Assembly: GCF_900116225.1 (NCBI RefSeq)
Contig: NZ_FOZZ01000014.1
Span: 1-64,000, forward strand
DNA from: Sphingobacterium wenxiniae
GTDB taxonomy: Bacteria; Bacteroidota; Bacteroidia; Sphingobacteriales; Sphingobacteriaceae
DNA: 64,000 nucleotides
Direction: 5' to 3'
Shown: positions 1 through 8,354 of the stretch, one piece after another
How positions within the stretch are numbered: the first letter of the stretch is position 1
How the letters are laid out: every line of letters begins with the position of its first letter
Position numbers and translations under genes: made by a program
Notes under the pieces: generated by a model
Database searches by the model: none
Told to the model about the DNA's origin: nothing
The model's input: the letters and a program-made list of their open reading frames with translations, nothing else

Positions 1-120
1 GCGAAAGAGTTTGGTGTGTCAGCGAAAGAGTTTGGCGTGTCGGCGAAAGAGTTTGGTGCGTCAGCGAAAGAGTTTGGTGTATCAGCGAAAAAGTTTGGTG
101 TGCCAGCGAAAGAGTTTAGG
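1..120. repeat. 21-bp tandem repeat (minisatellite)
   Basis: Five complete 21-bp units begin at 1, 22, 43, 64 and 85, each starting gcgaaagagttt or gcgaaaaagttt. A sixth partial unit starts at 106 and diverges after 15 bases. The unit length is a multiple of three. The array probably continues to the left of the window. Confidence 0.9.
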
Positions 121-144
121 GGCAGTATCCCTAAAAGTGTGTAA
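1..144 (+). CDS. C-terminal end of a heptad-repeat reading frame (partial)
   Basis: The frame is open from the left edge to a TAA at 142-144. It encodes five full copies of a seven-residue unit (AKEFGVS and variants AKEFGAS, AKKFGVP), then a degenerate sixth copy and the tail GSIPKSV. The upstream part and the start codon lie outside the window. Some differences between copies are synonymous (ggt/ggc, tca/tcg, gtg/gta) and some change the residue (V to A, E to K, S to P), so coding is plausible but not proven. It could also be a non-coding minisatellite that happens to stay open. I recognise no family. Confidence 0.4.
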   Translation, partial: AKEFGVSAKEFGVSAKEFGASAKEFGVSAKKFGVPAKEFRGSIPKSV

Positions 145-229
145 GTCGAAAATTGTTACTTTGAAGTAGAAGAATAGAGTAGGGAAAAATTCCCTGCTTT
201 CCGTTATTTTAGACCTCAAAGCTTTTGGC

Positions 230-237
230 TATATTCG
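230..237 (+). promoter_or_regulatory. Candidate -7 element for the WG-repeat gene pair
   Basis: TATATTCG resembles the Bacteroidota -7 consensus TAnnTTTG and lies 25 nt before the ATG at 263. No clear TTG sits at the usual distance upstream, so this is a weak call. Confidence 0.3.
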
Positions 238-262
238 TCATATCAAATACACTCCGCTCTAT

Positions 263-2614
263 ATGCTACGTAGAATCCATAATATACTGCTTACAATGCT
301 TGTGATTTATATATCTAACGCCCCGATACAAGCACAGGAATGGCAGACCTTCGATAAGATTAGTTTTAGTGATTATACCCACCCCTTGGTGAACGTGACA
401 AAAGATGGCATTAAATACTATTACCACTTGGATAGCCAAGTGTGGATGGACGATATGCACAACCGTGCGGCGGGCATGACGGTGGGTATGAAAGATGGGG
501 CTTATGGTGTGGTGCGTGACGATGGTAAGCTCATTGTCCCATTTGTCTATGACGAGGTGCGTGTGGAGGACGACTACGAAGGGCAGTGGTATGAGGGTAT
601 TCCCTACAACTACAAATTTATCGTGCTACAGCAGGATGGACTTTATGGATATGCAGATACGAACGGACATGTCTTGGCCCAGCCAAAGTACCAGCAGCTG
701 AAGGTCATCAGTAAGGATATCATTGCTGTGGCCAAGGATAACCGTTGGGGTTGGTTGGATGCTTTGACCGGAGATTTGCTTCAGCCTTGTATCTACGATG
801 AAGTAAGTAAGACCTATCTTTTTGACCATTATGTTATTGTCACGAATAGTGGTAAGGAAGGAGTTGCTACGAAAGATGGCACGTTGGTGGTTCCTGTCGA
901 ACAGGAGCAGCTCCATTTTATCAAGACCAAGGATTATAACTATATACATGCCCTTAAGGGTGGTCTGGCTACGCTGTATGGCATTTCTGGTGAGGTTATG
1001 GTGGAGGGCGATTTCCCTACTTTATCCGCCATAGCCCATAGCAATATGTTATCCATTCGGAAGAATAAACATGTCGGCTTACTCAATCCTCAAACAGGTA
1101 AAGTAGTACTGGAACCACAGTTTTCGTCCATTATTAACTATACAAGGGGGCTCTATATCGTAGTTAGGGATCATAACCTCTACAATGTCGCCAATGGAGA
1201 AGGTCAACTCCTGTTTTCAACGGACTTCGAACGATTGGATTTTGTCAATGCGGAAGGACGTGTGAAAGTCAGCGGACAAGTGGTGGATATAAGTGCTTAC
1301 AGTGAAAGGGGAGTGAACCTGACTCCGCAACAAATTGCTAACATAAAGTATGAGGTCAAGGTGGATAGTCTGCCCTATTATATCCGCGGTTACAAAGAGG
1401 GGACGGAGGGTCTGTATGATTGGACCGGAAAAACCGTCGTACCACAAGGGAAATACCGTACTGTGAAACCGTATTGTTATGACCAATCGGTATGCTTTAT
1501 AGTAGAAAATACCGAAAGAAAAATCAGTGTTTTGGATGCGCAGGGCAAAACTCTTTTGCCTATGGACTATTGGGTAAAAGATACCTACCAATACAATGCA
1601 CAGGCTTTGAGCTCCAACCTGACCTTGAAAAAGCGTTACCTAGAGATAGTGGGTCAGAAAAATGAAGACAGCTATACAGAGTCTATAGGACTTTTTGATT
1701 TCGAAATAGGTAAGCTTATCGTTTCGCCCGCTCCACAATCTATTAAATGGCTTAACGAAAACTATTTTCGTATAGTAAAACAGGGAATAGAAGAGAATTT
1801 AGGTCGGGTAAGCCTATACGATAAGGAAGGGAATGCCTTACTGCAATTTGATAAAGAGGTGCGTGATGTTGAAATGCTGGGAAACCATTTTTTGTTGGTA
1901 GAAAAAGCCGAGGGATACAATAGCCCTGTGTATGTGTTGATGGATATACAAGGGAATATCCTTTACGAAAACCCTCAATGGAAAGTAAGGGGCAGCTATG
2001 GACATATCAACTTCCCCGAACCCGAAGGAAGAAGTATCGCTGGATTTCATGCAGGATTAAAGAAAATCTATGCCGATGAAACCAATCTTTTTATCAATGA
2101 AAAGGGAGAACCCAAGCGTTTTACTGACTATGAACAAGTTGGCGAATTCATAGAAGACTATGGCATTGTGGCTAAAAAAATGACCACCTCCTCAGCGTCT
2201 AACACTTATCGAACAGGCAATCATCTTTTTGGCGTTATAGACGCAAGTGGTAAAGAAGTGTTTCCACCAATATGGTCTGATGTTCATGCCTTTGGCAATT
2301 CCTCTTTACTATTGCAGGTCCGATTGGGGGATAAGGTGGGATTGGTAGACAAACGAGGGGTAATCATCTTAGAGCCCGAATACGAGTATATCGAATGGAG
2401 TAGTGGAAAACCTTATCTGCAGATTAGAAAGGATGGTAAAGAAGGGTTGATTACTGCGGAAGGTAAGGTGGTGATAGAACCCCGCTATGATAATATCCGT
2501 ACAAGCTATGAGGGGGAGGAAAAGACATGGCCAATCCTGGTTAAAGATGGGGATTGGTACTACTTTGTTCGTAAAAATGGTAAGCCTTATACGATTCGAA
2601 GCAAATCAAATTAA
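263..2614 (+). CDS. Secreted WG-repeat protein
   Basis: The 783-residue product begins with an export signal (about residues 1-24, ending APIQAQ). About ten WG-type beta repeats follow, with the pattern G-x-x-G-(hydrophobic)-x-x-x-G-x-x-(V/L)-x-P-x-(Y/F)-(D/E). Clear examples are KDGAYGVVRDDGKLIVPFVY near residue 80 and two units near residues 720-765. The family function is not well established; such repeats fold into beta-rich exported proteins thought to bind ligands or partners. The stop codon overlaps the next gene's start by one base (TAATG), which suggests translational coupling. No catalytic residues are evident. Confidence 0.85.
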   Translation: MLRRIHNILLTMLVIYISNAPIQAQEWQTFDKISFSDYTHPLVNVTKDGIKYYYHLDSQVWMDDMHNRAAGMTVGMKDGAYGVVRDDGKLIVPFVYDEVRVEDDYEGQWYEGIPYNYKFIVLQQDGLYGYADTNGHVLAQPKYQQLKVISKDIIAVAKDNRWGWLDALTGDLLQPCIYDEVSKTYLFDHYVIVTNSGKEGVATKDGTLVVPVEQEQLHFIKTKDYNYIHALKGGLATLYGISGEVMVEGDFPTLSAIAHSNMLSIRKNKHVGLLNPQTGKVVLEPQFSSIINYTRGLYIVVRDHNLYNVANGEGQLLFSTDFERLDFVNAEGRVKVSGQVVDISAYSERGVNLTPQQIANIKYEVKVDSLPYYIRGYKEGTEGLYDWTGKTVVPQGKYRTVKPYCYDQSVCFIVENTERKISVLDAQGKTLLPMDYWVKDTYQYNAQALSSNLTLKKRYLEIVGQKNEDSYTESIGLFDFEIGKLIVSPAPQSIKWLNENYFRIVKQGIEENLGRVSLYDKEGNALLQFDKEVRDVEMLGNHFLLVEKAEGYNSPVYVLMDIQGNILYENPQWKVRGSYGHINFPEPEGRSIAGFHAGLKKIYADETNLFINEKGEPKRFTDYEQVGEFIEDYGIVAKKMTTSSASNTYRTGNHLFGVIDASGKEVFPPIWSDVHAFGNSSLLLQVRLGDKVGLVDKRGVIILEPEYEYIEWSSGKPYLQIRKDGKEGLITAEGKVVIEPRYDNIRTSYEGEEKTWPILVKDGDWYYFVRKNGKPYTIRSKSN

Positions 2615-5196
2615 TGAAGAACAAGATGAAGCTAAAATATTATAGTTTTCCGGTGCTGATTTGGATAGCAGTCCTATTCGTGCCCGCAAAAAGCGATGCA
2701 CAGGGTATTCCGCCCCCAGCAGTTGCGCCCCCGGTTGTCCCACCTGTTCAATCATTATCATTGAGTCCTTTCAGAAGCGGTTATGCTTTGGTGCGGGAAG
2801 GTAATATGTCTTATTATATCGATACCCAAGGTGAGAAAATACAGACGGTAAGCGAAGGCATACTTGGCGTGCCTTATGTACAGGAAGATTACGTGAGGGA
2901 AGTGAAAGAAGGATATGGCAAATACTTGCCAAAGAATAAGACGATTTTTGAAAAAGAAGGTAAGTATGGGGTATTATCCCCAATGGGAGAACAGTTGATA
3001 ACAGCCGAATATGATTATATCGATACACAATATCAGCAGTTTTGGGAATTGCACAAAAATAAGAAAAAGACCTATTACCTGCCTGGTGGAGTCATGCTCC
3101 CGCTATTTGATGACATAGGCTTTTTGGATGGGAAATATTTTGACGTGAAGCAGGAGGGAGCCTGGCGTTTATATAGCAAATCCCAAAACCGTATAGTGAC
3201 CAAACAAGCTTATGAAGGATTCGATTATTGTGGTGGTTGCTCAACCGGTGCACCTTATGTGTATGCCAAGAAGAATGGAAAATGGGGTGTCATCAGTTGG
3301 GAGGAACAGGTTCTTGTGCCGTTTGCCTTTGAACATGAGCATCGTTCTATGCGTAGCGATAACTGGGTAACCTCTTTTTATCAACAGGGCAAAAACGTAG
3401 TTATCCATATCCCCACAGGCAAAGTATTTGATGGATCATCGCCCGAAACAGATGTTATTTCCGGGATGTTAGTGACTGTAGAGAACGGCTTGTATGGTGC
3501 GTTTAATCGTGATGGCGAACTGGCCGTTCCGCATACCTATGATAAACTGGAAGCACCCAACGACAATTCATATTTGGGATATTTTGGACATTATCTCTTG
3601 GCTACCAAAGACCAGAAACAAGGATTGATCCATGTGGATGGCGATGTTGTATTGCCTGTGGAATATGAAAGTGTACAGGTCTATGATGATTACTTTGTGG
3701 CGAAAAAGGCAGGTGAAACATTTCTCTTTCAAGCCCGAAAGCCAGAAGCTTTATTGAAAAAAGAACATGCCGAAATCCAACATACCAACGAATATTTTTA
3801 TTCTTCGGGAAGCCTAAGGTTGACGGTCTTCTCCATAAAGCAGAAAGCTTATTATGGACTTTATTTTGCGGAGAGTAATCGTTTATATGAACCCGAATTC
3901 TACAATATCAGGGTCAGAAAACAGCCAGAAATTGAAGGAGGTGAATTTATTGAGGCTGAAAAACAGGGGGTGAAAATTTTGTTCGACCGCAAGGGAGAAA
4001 AAATTATCCCTTTTGCTATACAAGATTATGCCGTCGCCGAGATTGCTAATAAGCTATTTTTAGCTTTCCAAGAAAAGGACAGGTGGGGGCTTTATGATAT
4101 GGAAGCCAAAAATGTGATCATTCCAGCAATGTACGACCGATATTTTAATTCGTTGACTACACCCAACGGTATTATCGTACAAGCTGTCTTGGATGCGTTT
4201 AGTGGTATAGATCTGTATGACCTGCAAGGGAAAAAATACAATGATTTTGCCTTAAAACGGATAGATTCGTTGGATCGGGCGCATTATCTTACGGAGTATG
4301 CACAAGCGGGAGAAAAGCGGTATGCTATCTTTAATGTAGAAGGTTTGCACATGGAAGAACTCGACTACAAGACTGTAGAGATGATTCATGGAACGAGGGA
4401 TCTTCTATTTGTATCCAAAGACGGCTTAGCGGGACGATTGTATGATGTTAAGGGAAAAAAAGAATGTTCGCAGCTGCTGTATCTCTTGAGTAGTTTGCCT
4501 GTGGATTTTGATATGGAAGAAGATGACGACCATTGGCTGTTATATGGGTTCGAACAAGGCTACGGTAAGATCCAATCCAAGGGTGGAATGGGGTATATCG
4601 ATCGTCATGGAAAGGTTATTGTAGAACCTAAATATGCACAAGTACGGTTTGTGGGTAAAGATGCCTTACTGATAAATGCGGAGAAACAATCCAATGAAAA
4701 TTATTGGGGCAACCCGTCACGGTGCTATTTTGTAAGTCTGAAAGGAGAGAAAATCTTTCCTCCTGACTACTTTGTCGATGATATGTTGTTTCACAATATA
4801 GATGATTTTGATTTAGAAAATAAGGTGATTTTGATGCGGGAAGGAGATAACGGCGATCTGTGCTTTGGTATTGGAGATTTGATGACGGGTGAACTCCTGT
4901 TACCGGCCATCTATCATGACATCCGTAGCATACCCGGCCTGCCTTATTTACTGGTTGAAACAAGGGTGGATGGCAAAAGCTGGGGCGGACAGCGGAGATA
5001 TGGCATAGTGGATTTTCAGGGCAAGGTCATTGTGGAGCCAACGTTTGCCGATATCTATCCTCCTGTAACCATGTATGGAGAAGACAATCCTGAGAATTCC
5101 TTGTTTCCTTTATTGGTCAACGATGGCAATAAATGGCGGTATGTGAAGGAAGATGGAAGCTATCTTCCGATTACTGGAGATTATGCGAATAGATAA
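2614..5196 (+). CDS. Secreted WG-repeat protein, paralogue of the preceding gene
   Basis: The 860-residue product has a signal peptide of about 29 residues (ending KSDAQ) and a short proline-rich linker near residues 31-45 (PPPAVAPPVVPP). Many WG-type repeats follow, for example EGKYGVLSPMGEQLITAEYD, NGKWGVISWEEQVLVPFAF and RYGIVDFQGKVIVEPTF. Its start overlaps the upstream stop by one base, so the two genes are almost certainly co-transcribed. Similar size and repeats suggest tandem duplication followed by strong divergence. The stop codon lies inside a long palindrome that should end transcription. The role is unknown; envelope or periplasmic location is inferred from the signal peptide. 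Confidence 0.85.
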   Translation: MKNKMKLKYYSFPVLIWIAVLFVPAKSDAQGIPPPAVAPPVVPPVQSLSLSPFRSGYALVREGNMSYYIDTQGEKIQTVSEGILGVPYVQEDYVREVKEGYGKYLPKNKTIFEKEGKYGVLSPMGEQLITAEYDYIDTQYQQFWELHKNKKKTYYLPGGVMLPLFDDIGFLDGKYFDVKQEGAWRLYSKSQNRIVTKQAYEGFDYCGGCSTGAPYVYAKKNGKWGVISWEEQVLVPFAFEHEHRSMRSDNWVTSFYQQGKNVVIHIPTGKVFDGSSPETDVISGMLVTVENGLYGAFNRDGELAVPHTYDKLEAPNDNSYLGYFGHYLLATKDQKQGLIHVDGDVVLPVEYESVQVYDDYFVAKKAGETFLFQARKPEALLKKEHAEIQHTNEYFYSSGSLRLTVFSIKQKAYYGLYFAESNRLYEPEFYNIRVRKQPEIEGGEFIEAEKQGVKILFDRKGEKIIPFAIQDYAVAEIANKLFLAFQEKDRWGLYDMEAKNVIIPAMYDRYFNSLTTPNGIIVQAVLDAFSGIDLYDLQGKKYNDFALKRIDSLDRAHYLTEYAQAGEKRYAIFNVEGLHMEELDYKTVEMIHGTRDLLFVSKDGLAGRLYDVKGKKECSQLLYLLSSLPVDFDMEEDDDHWLLYGFEQGYGKIQSKGGMGYIDRHGKVIVEPKYAQVRFVGKDALLINAEKQSNENYWGNPSRCYFVSLKGEKIFPPDYFVDDMLFHNIDDFDLENKVILMREGDNGDLCFGIGDLMTGELLLPAIYHDIRSIPGLPYLLVETRVDGKSWGGQRRYGIVDFQGKVIVEPTFADIYPPVTMYGEDNPENSLFPLLVNDGNKWRYVKEDGSYLPITGDYANR

Positions 5197-5240
5197 CAAA
5201 AATAAAGGGGCATTATATAATGCCCCTTTATTTTTGTTAT
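5193..5240. terminator. 48-bp perfect palindrome, two-way terminator
   Basis: The arms 5193-5215 and 5218-5240 are perfect reverse complements around a central TA. A GC core (ggggc/gcccc) is flanked by A-rich and T-rich ends, so it reads as an intrinsic terminator on both strands. It serves the WG gene on plus and sucC on minus. The TAA of the WG gene (5194-5196) is part of the stem. Confidence 0.9.
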
Positions 5241-5252
5241 CTATATAAAGAT

Positions 5253-6449
5253 TTATTTGTTCTCAAGAACTTTGGTTACCAATTCGGCAGCTTCTTTTAA
5301 TAAGATAGCCGAGTAAACCTGTAGACCGGATTCGTCAATCAATTTTTTCGCTTCAGCAGCGTTTGTACCTTGAAGACGAACGATGATAGGCACAGGGATA
5401 TTTCCGATTTCTTGGTAAGCGTCGATAACACCTTGTGCTACGCGATCACAACGAACGATACCACCAAAGATGTTAATCAAGATTGCTTTTACGTTAGGAT
5501 CTTTCAAGATAATATTGAAACCAGCTTTTACTGTTTCAGCATTAGCCGTACCACCTACGTCCAAGAAGTTTGCTGGCTCACCACCTGCTAGTTTGATGAT
5601 ATCCATAGTTGCCATCGCCAAACCTGCACCGTTTACCATACAACCTACGTTACCGTCCAATTTTACATAGTTCAAATTGGATTCGCCTGCCTCTACTTCA
5701 GTAGGATCTTCTTCGGCAACATCGCGTAGCGCAGCGTAATCAGCGTGACGGTATAATGCGTTTTCATCAAAGTTTACTTTGGCGTCAACAGCTAATATTT
5801 TATCGTCAGATGTTTTTAATACTGGGTTGATTTCGAACAATGAAGCGTCGATAGTGTCATAGGCTTTGTATAAAGCAGCAATGAATTTCACCATGTCTTT
5901 GTGCGCAGCACCTGAAAGGCCTAAGTTGAAAGCAATTTTACGCGCTTGGAAACCTTGTAAACCTACTTTAGGGTCAACCTCTTCTTTGAAGATAAGGTGA
6001 GGAGTCTTTTCAGCTACCTCTTCGATGTCCATACCACCTTCTGTAGAATACATGATGATGTTACGGCCTTTAGCGCGATCCAACAATACAGAAACATAGA
6101 ATTCTTTGATGTCGCTATCGCCAGGGTAGTACACATCTTGAGCAATCAAGACCTTGTTTACCTTTTTACCTTCCGGACCTGTTTGTGGCGTTACCAATTG
6201 CATACCGATGATGTCGGTTGCTCTTTGTAATACCTCGTCGTGGTTTTTAGCAAGCTTAACGCCGCCACCTTTACCACGGCCTCCAGCATGAATCTGAGCC
6301 TTTACTACTACCCAGTCCGAATTAAGATCTTCTTTTAACTTTTGTGCAGCTTGAACAGCTTGCTCTGGAGTTTCTGCAAGGATTCCTTCTTGAACTCTTA
6401 CACCAAAACTCTTAAGTATTTCTTTTGCTTGATATTCGTGAATATTCAT
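5253..6449 (-). CDS. sucC: Succinate-CoA ligase (ADP-forming), beta subunit
   Basis: This 398-residue protein is the beta subunit of succinyl-CoA synthetase, which interconverts succinyl-CoA and succinate with phosphorylation of ADP or GDP in the TCA cycle. It matches the family along its whole length: the opening MNIHEYQAKEILKSFGV, the ATP-grasp glycine segment GGRGKGGGVKLA near residue 55, and the C-terminal CoA-ligase part with NIFGGIVRCDRVAQG near residue 330. The alpha-subunit gene sucD is not adjacent. A good minus-strand promoter lies just upstream, and the gene ends at the palindrome shared with the WG genes. Confidence 0.97.
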   Translation of the reverse strand: MNIHEYQAKEILKSFGVRVQEGILAETPEQAVQAAQKLKEDLNSDWVVVKAQIHAGGRGKGGGVKLAKNHDEVLQRATDIIGMQLVTPQTGPEGKKVNKVLIAQDVYYPGDSDIKEFYVSVLLDRAKGRNIIMYSTEGGMDIEEVAEKTPHLIFKEEVDPKVGLQGFQARKIAFNLGLSGAAHKDMVKFIAALYKAYDTIDASLFEINPVLKTSDDKILAVDAKVNFDENALYRHADYAALRDVAEEDPTEVEAGESNLNYVKLDGNVGCMVNGAGLAMATMDIIKLAGGEPANFLDVGGTANAETVKAGFNIILKDPNVKAILINIFGGIVRCDRVAQGVIDAYQEIGNIPVPIIVRLQGTNAAEAKKLIDESGLQVYSAILLKEAAELVTKVLENK

Positions 6450-6465
6450 CGTAAAAAATTTGAGG

Positions 6466-6496
6466 TAAAAATAGGATTTTAAAATGGAAGGGTCAA
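6466..6496 (-). promoter_or_regulatory. Candidate promoter of sucC
   Basis: On the minus strand TTG (6494-6496) is followed after 20 nt by TATTTTTA (6466-6473), one base off the TAnnTTTG consensus. The expected start point near 6460 would leave a leader of about 10 nt. Confidence 0.5.
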
Positions 6497-6555
6497 GTAA
6501 TTCTTTGGTAAAAAGTGATTAAAGAGTTTTGTTTATGGAATTGAGCCAATTTCCT

Positions 6556-6563
6556 TACCTTCG
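6556..6563 (+). promoter_or_regulatory. Candidate -7 element placing the LolD start at 6568
   Basis: TACCTTCG fits the TAnnTTTG pattern except for one base and ends 4 nt before the ATG at 6568. If used, the transcript would be leaderless or nearly so, and the upstream in-frame starts at 6529 (TTG) and 6535 (ATG) would not be transcribed. Confidence 0.4.
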
Positions 6564-6567
6564 TACT

Positions 6568-7221
6568 ATGATATTGCAGGCAAATGACATACATAAATCC
6601 TTTGGACAACTAGAAATATTGAAGGGTGTTGACCTTTCGGTAGCCAAGGGAGAAATCGTCTCGATAGTAGGTGCTTCTGGTGCCGGAAAGAGTACACTGT
6701 TACATATCGTAGGGACATTGGATAAGCCTGATTCGGGCAAAGTCACTATCAATGGGGTAGATGTCACAGCCCTGAACGAGAAGAAATTGAGCCAGTTCCG
6801 AAATGAGCACATTGGCTTCGTCTTTCAGTTTCATCATCTTTTACCCGAATTTACCGCATTGGAGAATGTATGTATACCTGCTTTTATCCAAGGGAAAAGC
6901 CCAAAGGAAGCAGAAAAGACAGCTATGGAACTTTTGGAAAGACTAGGGGTGCAGCACCGCGCATATCATAAACCCGGCCAACTTTCGGGAGGGGAACAGC
7001 AACGGGTTTCTGTCGCCAGAGCTTTGGTGAACAATCCGGCATTGATTCTTGCTGATGAACCATCGGGTAATCTAGACTCCGAAAATGCAGCTTCCCTGCA
7101 CCAACTCTTTTTTGACCTTCGGGATGCCTTGAACCAGACATTTATTATCGTGACACATAACGAGGAACTTGCCGGTATATCTGACCGCACCGTTCACATG
7201 CGTGATGGGTTGATACTTTGA
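6568..7221 (+). CDS. ABC transporter ATPase, LolD-type
   Basis: The ATPase carries Walker [10 protein letters not shown], the signature [15 protein letters not shown], Walker [13 protein letters not shown] and the H-loop IIVTHNEE. The 217-residue length and the sequence match the LolD/MacB ATPase group, which powers lipoprotein release from the inner membrane or efflux and mechanotransmission. The start [13 protein letters not shown] is typical of the family, so I prefer 6568 over the TTG at 6529 or the ATG at 6535. No permease gene is adjacent, as is common for lolD in Bacteroidota. The exact substrate cannot be read from the sequence. Confidence 0.9.
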   Translation: MILQANDIHKSFGQLEILKGVDLSVAKGEIVSIVGASGAGKSTLLHIVGTLDKPDSGKVTINGVDVTALNEKKLSQFRNEHIGFVFQFHHLLPEFTALENVCIPAFIQGKSPKEAEKTAMELLERLGVQHRAYHKPGQLSGGEQQRVSVARALVNNPALILADEPSGNLDSENAASLHQLFFDLRDALNQTFIIVTHNEELAGISDRTVHMRDGLIL

Positions 7222-7225
7222 AATC

Positions 7226-7311
7226 AAGTGATGACTGTTATGGTAGTGAAGATAGTGATGTAAGATACAGCTTCCCTCACCTCCATAACTTCGTTCACTT
7301 CCATAACATTA
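7226..7311. repeat. Dispersed intergenic repeat, family A, copy 1
   Basis: Read on the minus strand, this segment resembles 10986-11062 and 12984-13058. All are built from words such as agttatggaagtgatg and end in catcacttt. Shared stretches with copy 3 include cttacatcactatct. Pairing between gtgatg and catcac words could form hairpins. It contains no reading frame. Confidence 0.75.
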
Positions 7312-7320
7312 AAATTATAA

Positions 7321-7791
7321 ATGGAAAAAATAGTAATTACTTATGGTACGCGACCACTGGCACAACGTATCGGTCGCATGTTGACCCCTCGATTTGATGT
7401 GGTGTTTGCCTCTGCCGAAACCTTTCCAGACATATTGCTCCGTCAGAACTACCGTCAAATTCCAACCGGAGTTAACCCTACTTATGCACACGAGTTGCTC
7501 AAGACCTGTTTGGATGAGCAGGCTGATTACGTGCTGCCGCTCGGAAAGATGGAGTTAGCTCCTTTGCATGAAGCGCGGATCCTGTTTCATGAGTATGGTA
7601 TTGAGGTTTTACAGCCAGTGGATCTGGCTGAATTCTTTATCTTGAAAAATCCGCCAAAAGAGCAACAACTGTATGTCTGTAGAGAAGGGGTGGATTTGCT
7701 GCATGGTGAAAAGATAAATGATGCCGGTTTTTCGGGAGTAGGGATGCTTTCTGATTCCGAGGAAGATATGATGTGGTGTTTAGCTGATTAA
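7321..7791 (+). CDS. Conserved protein of unknown function (possible pre-ATP-grasp fold)
   Basis: I do not recognise this 156-residue protein with certainty. It starts with a nucleotide-fold-like strand and turn (KIVITYGTRPLAQRIGRML). Its mid-part (HELLKTCLDEQADYVLPLGKMELAPLHEARILFHEYGIEVLQP) recalls the N-terminal Rossmann-like domain that precedes ATP-grasp domains in carboxylases and carbamoyl-phosphate synthetase, but no ATP-grasp domain follows. There is no signal peptide, so it is probably cytoplasmic. The stop overlaps the start of the HAD-like gene by one base (TAATG), so the two products are likely made together and may act together. Any function beyond this is a guess. Confidence 0.6.
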   Translation: MEKIVITYGTRPLAQRIGRMLTPRFDVVFASAETFPDILLRQNYRQIPTGVNPTYAHELLKTCLDEQADYVLPLGKMELAPLHEARILFHEYGIEVLQPVDLAEFFILKNPPKEQQLYVCREGVDLLHGEKINDAGFSGVGMLSDSEEDMMWCLAD

Positions 7792-8345
7792 TGATGATTA
7801 TTCCAAGAGATAAAGAAATCTATGCTTTCGAGGTGGACGATGTGCTTTTCCCTAAACGGGACTATCTGTTGCAGGTGTACTACCTATTTGCCAATTTTAC
7901 GGAATATACAGAAGGGAAAAGCCTGTCCAAGTCTATGGTGGACTTCATGAAGCAGACTTATGAAAGGGAAGGGGAAACGGTCGTGTTGGATGAAACGATA
8001 AACCATTTCCAATTGCCGGAGTCCTACAGGGAGAACTTTGAACGTCTAAAAGCAAATGCGCACCTGCCATTGAAACTGATCTTGAAGGATGATTTTAAGG
8101 CATTGGCAAAGGAGCTGATGGATAGCGGAAAGCGTATTGTGCTTTTGACAGACGGAAATCCGATTGAGCAGCTGAATAAGCTAAAGCACATCGAGTGGGG
8201 AGAGCTTGATGAACTTAAAAAACAGTTGCGCGTTTATTTTGTACAGGAATTGCTTTTCCGTAATATAAAGCCAAATGCTTATATTGCTGAGGAATTCGGG
8301 ATAGGTACAGATGAAGTATATCCTGTAAATCATTTAGAAAATTAG
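7791..8345 (+). CDS. HAD-superfamily-like protein with Glu at the nucleophile position
   Basis: The 184-residue protein has the layout of a small HAD hydrolase. Motif I reads YAFEVDDVLFPKRDY near residues 11-25, and motif II reads RIVLLTDGNP near residue 118. In active HAD phosphatases motif I is normally hhFDxDDTL, with the first Asp as nucleophile. Here that position appears to be Glu (F-E-V-D-D-V). The protein may be a weak or inactive enzyme, or a binding or regulatory homologue. Motif IV is not obvious. It overlaps the upstream gene by one base and is followed 9 nt later by the S41 protease gene. Confidence 0.7.
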   Translation: MMIIPRDKEIYAFEVDDVLFPKRDYLLQVYYLFANFTEYTEGKSLSKSMVDFMKQTYEREGETVVLDETINHFQLPESYRENFERLKANAHLPLKLILKDDFKALAKELMDSGKRIVLLTDGNPIEQLNKLKHIEWGELDELKKQLRVYFVQELLFRNIKPNAYIAEEFGIGTDEVYPVNHLEN

Positions 8346-8354
8346 AAATAGGTT

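Noticed and set aside
6529..6567. TTG at 6529 or ATG at 6535 as start of the LolD-type ATPase
   Set aside because: The added residues are not typical of the family, and a promoter-like element lies downstream of both.
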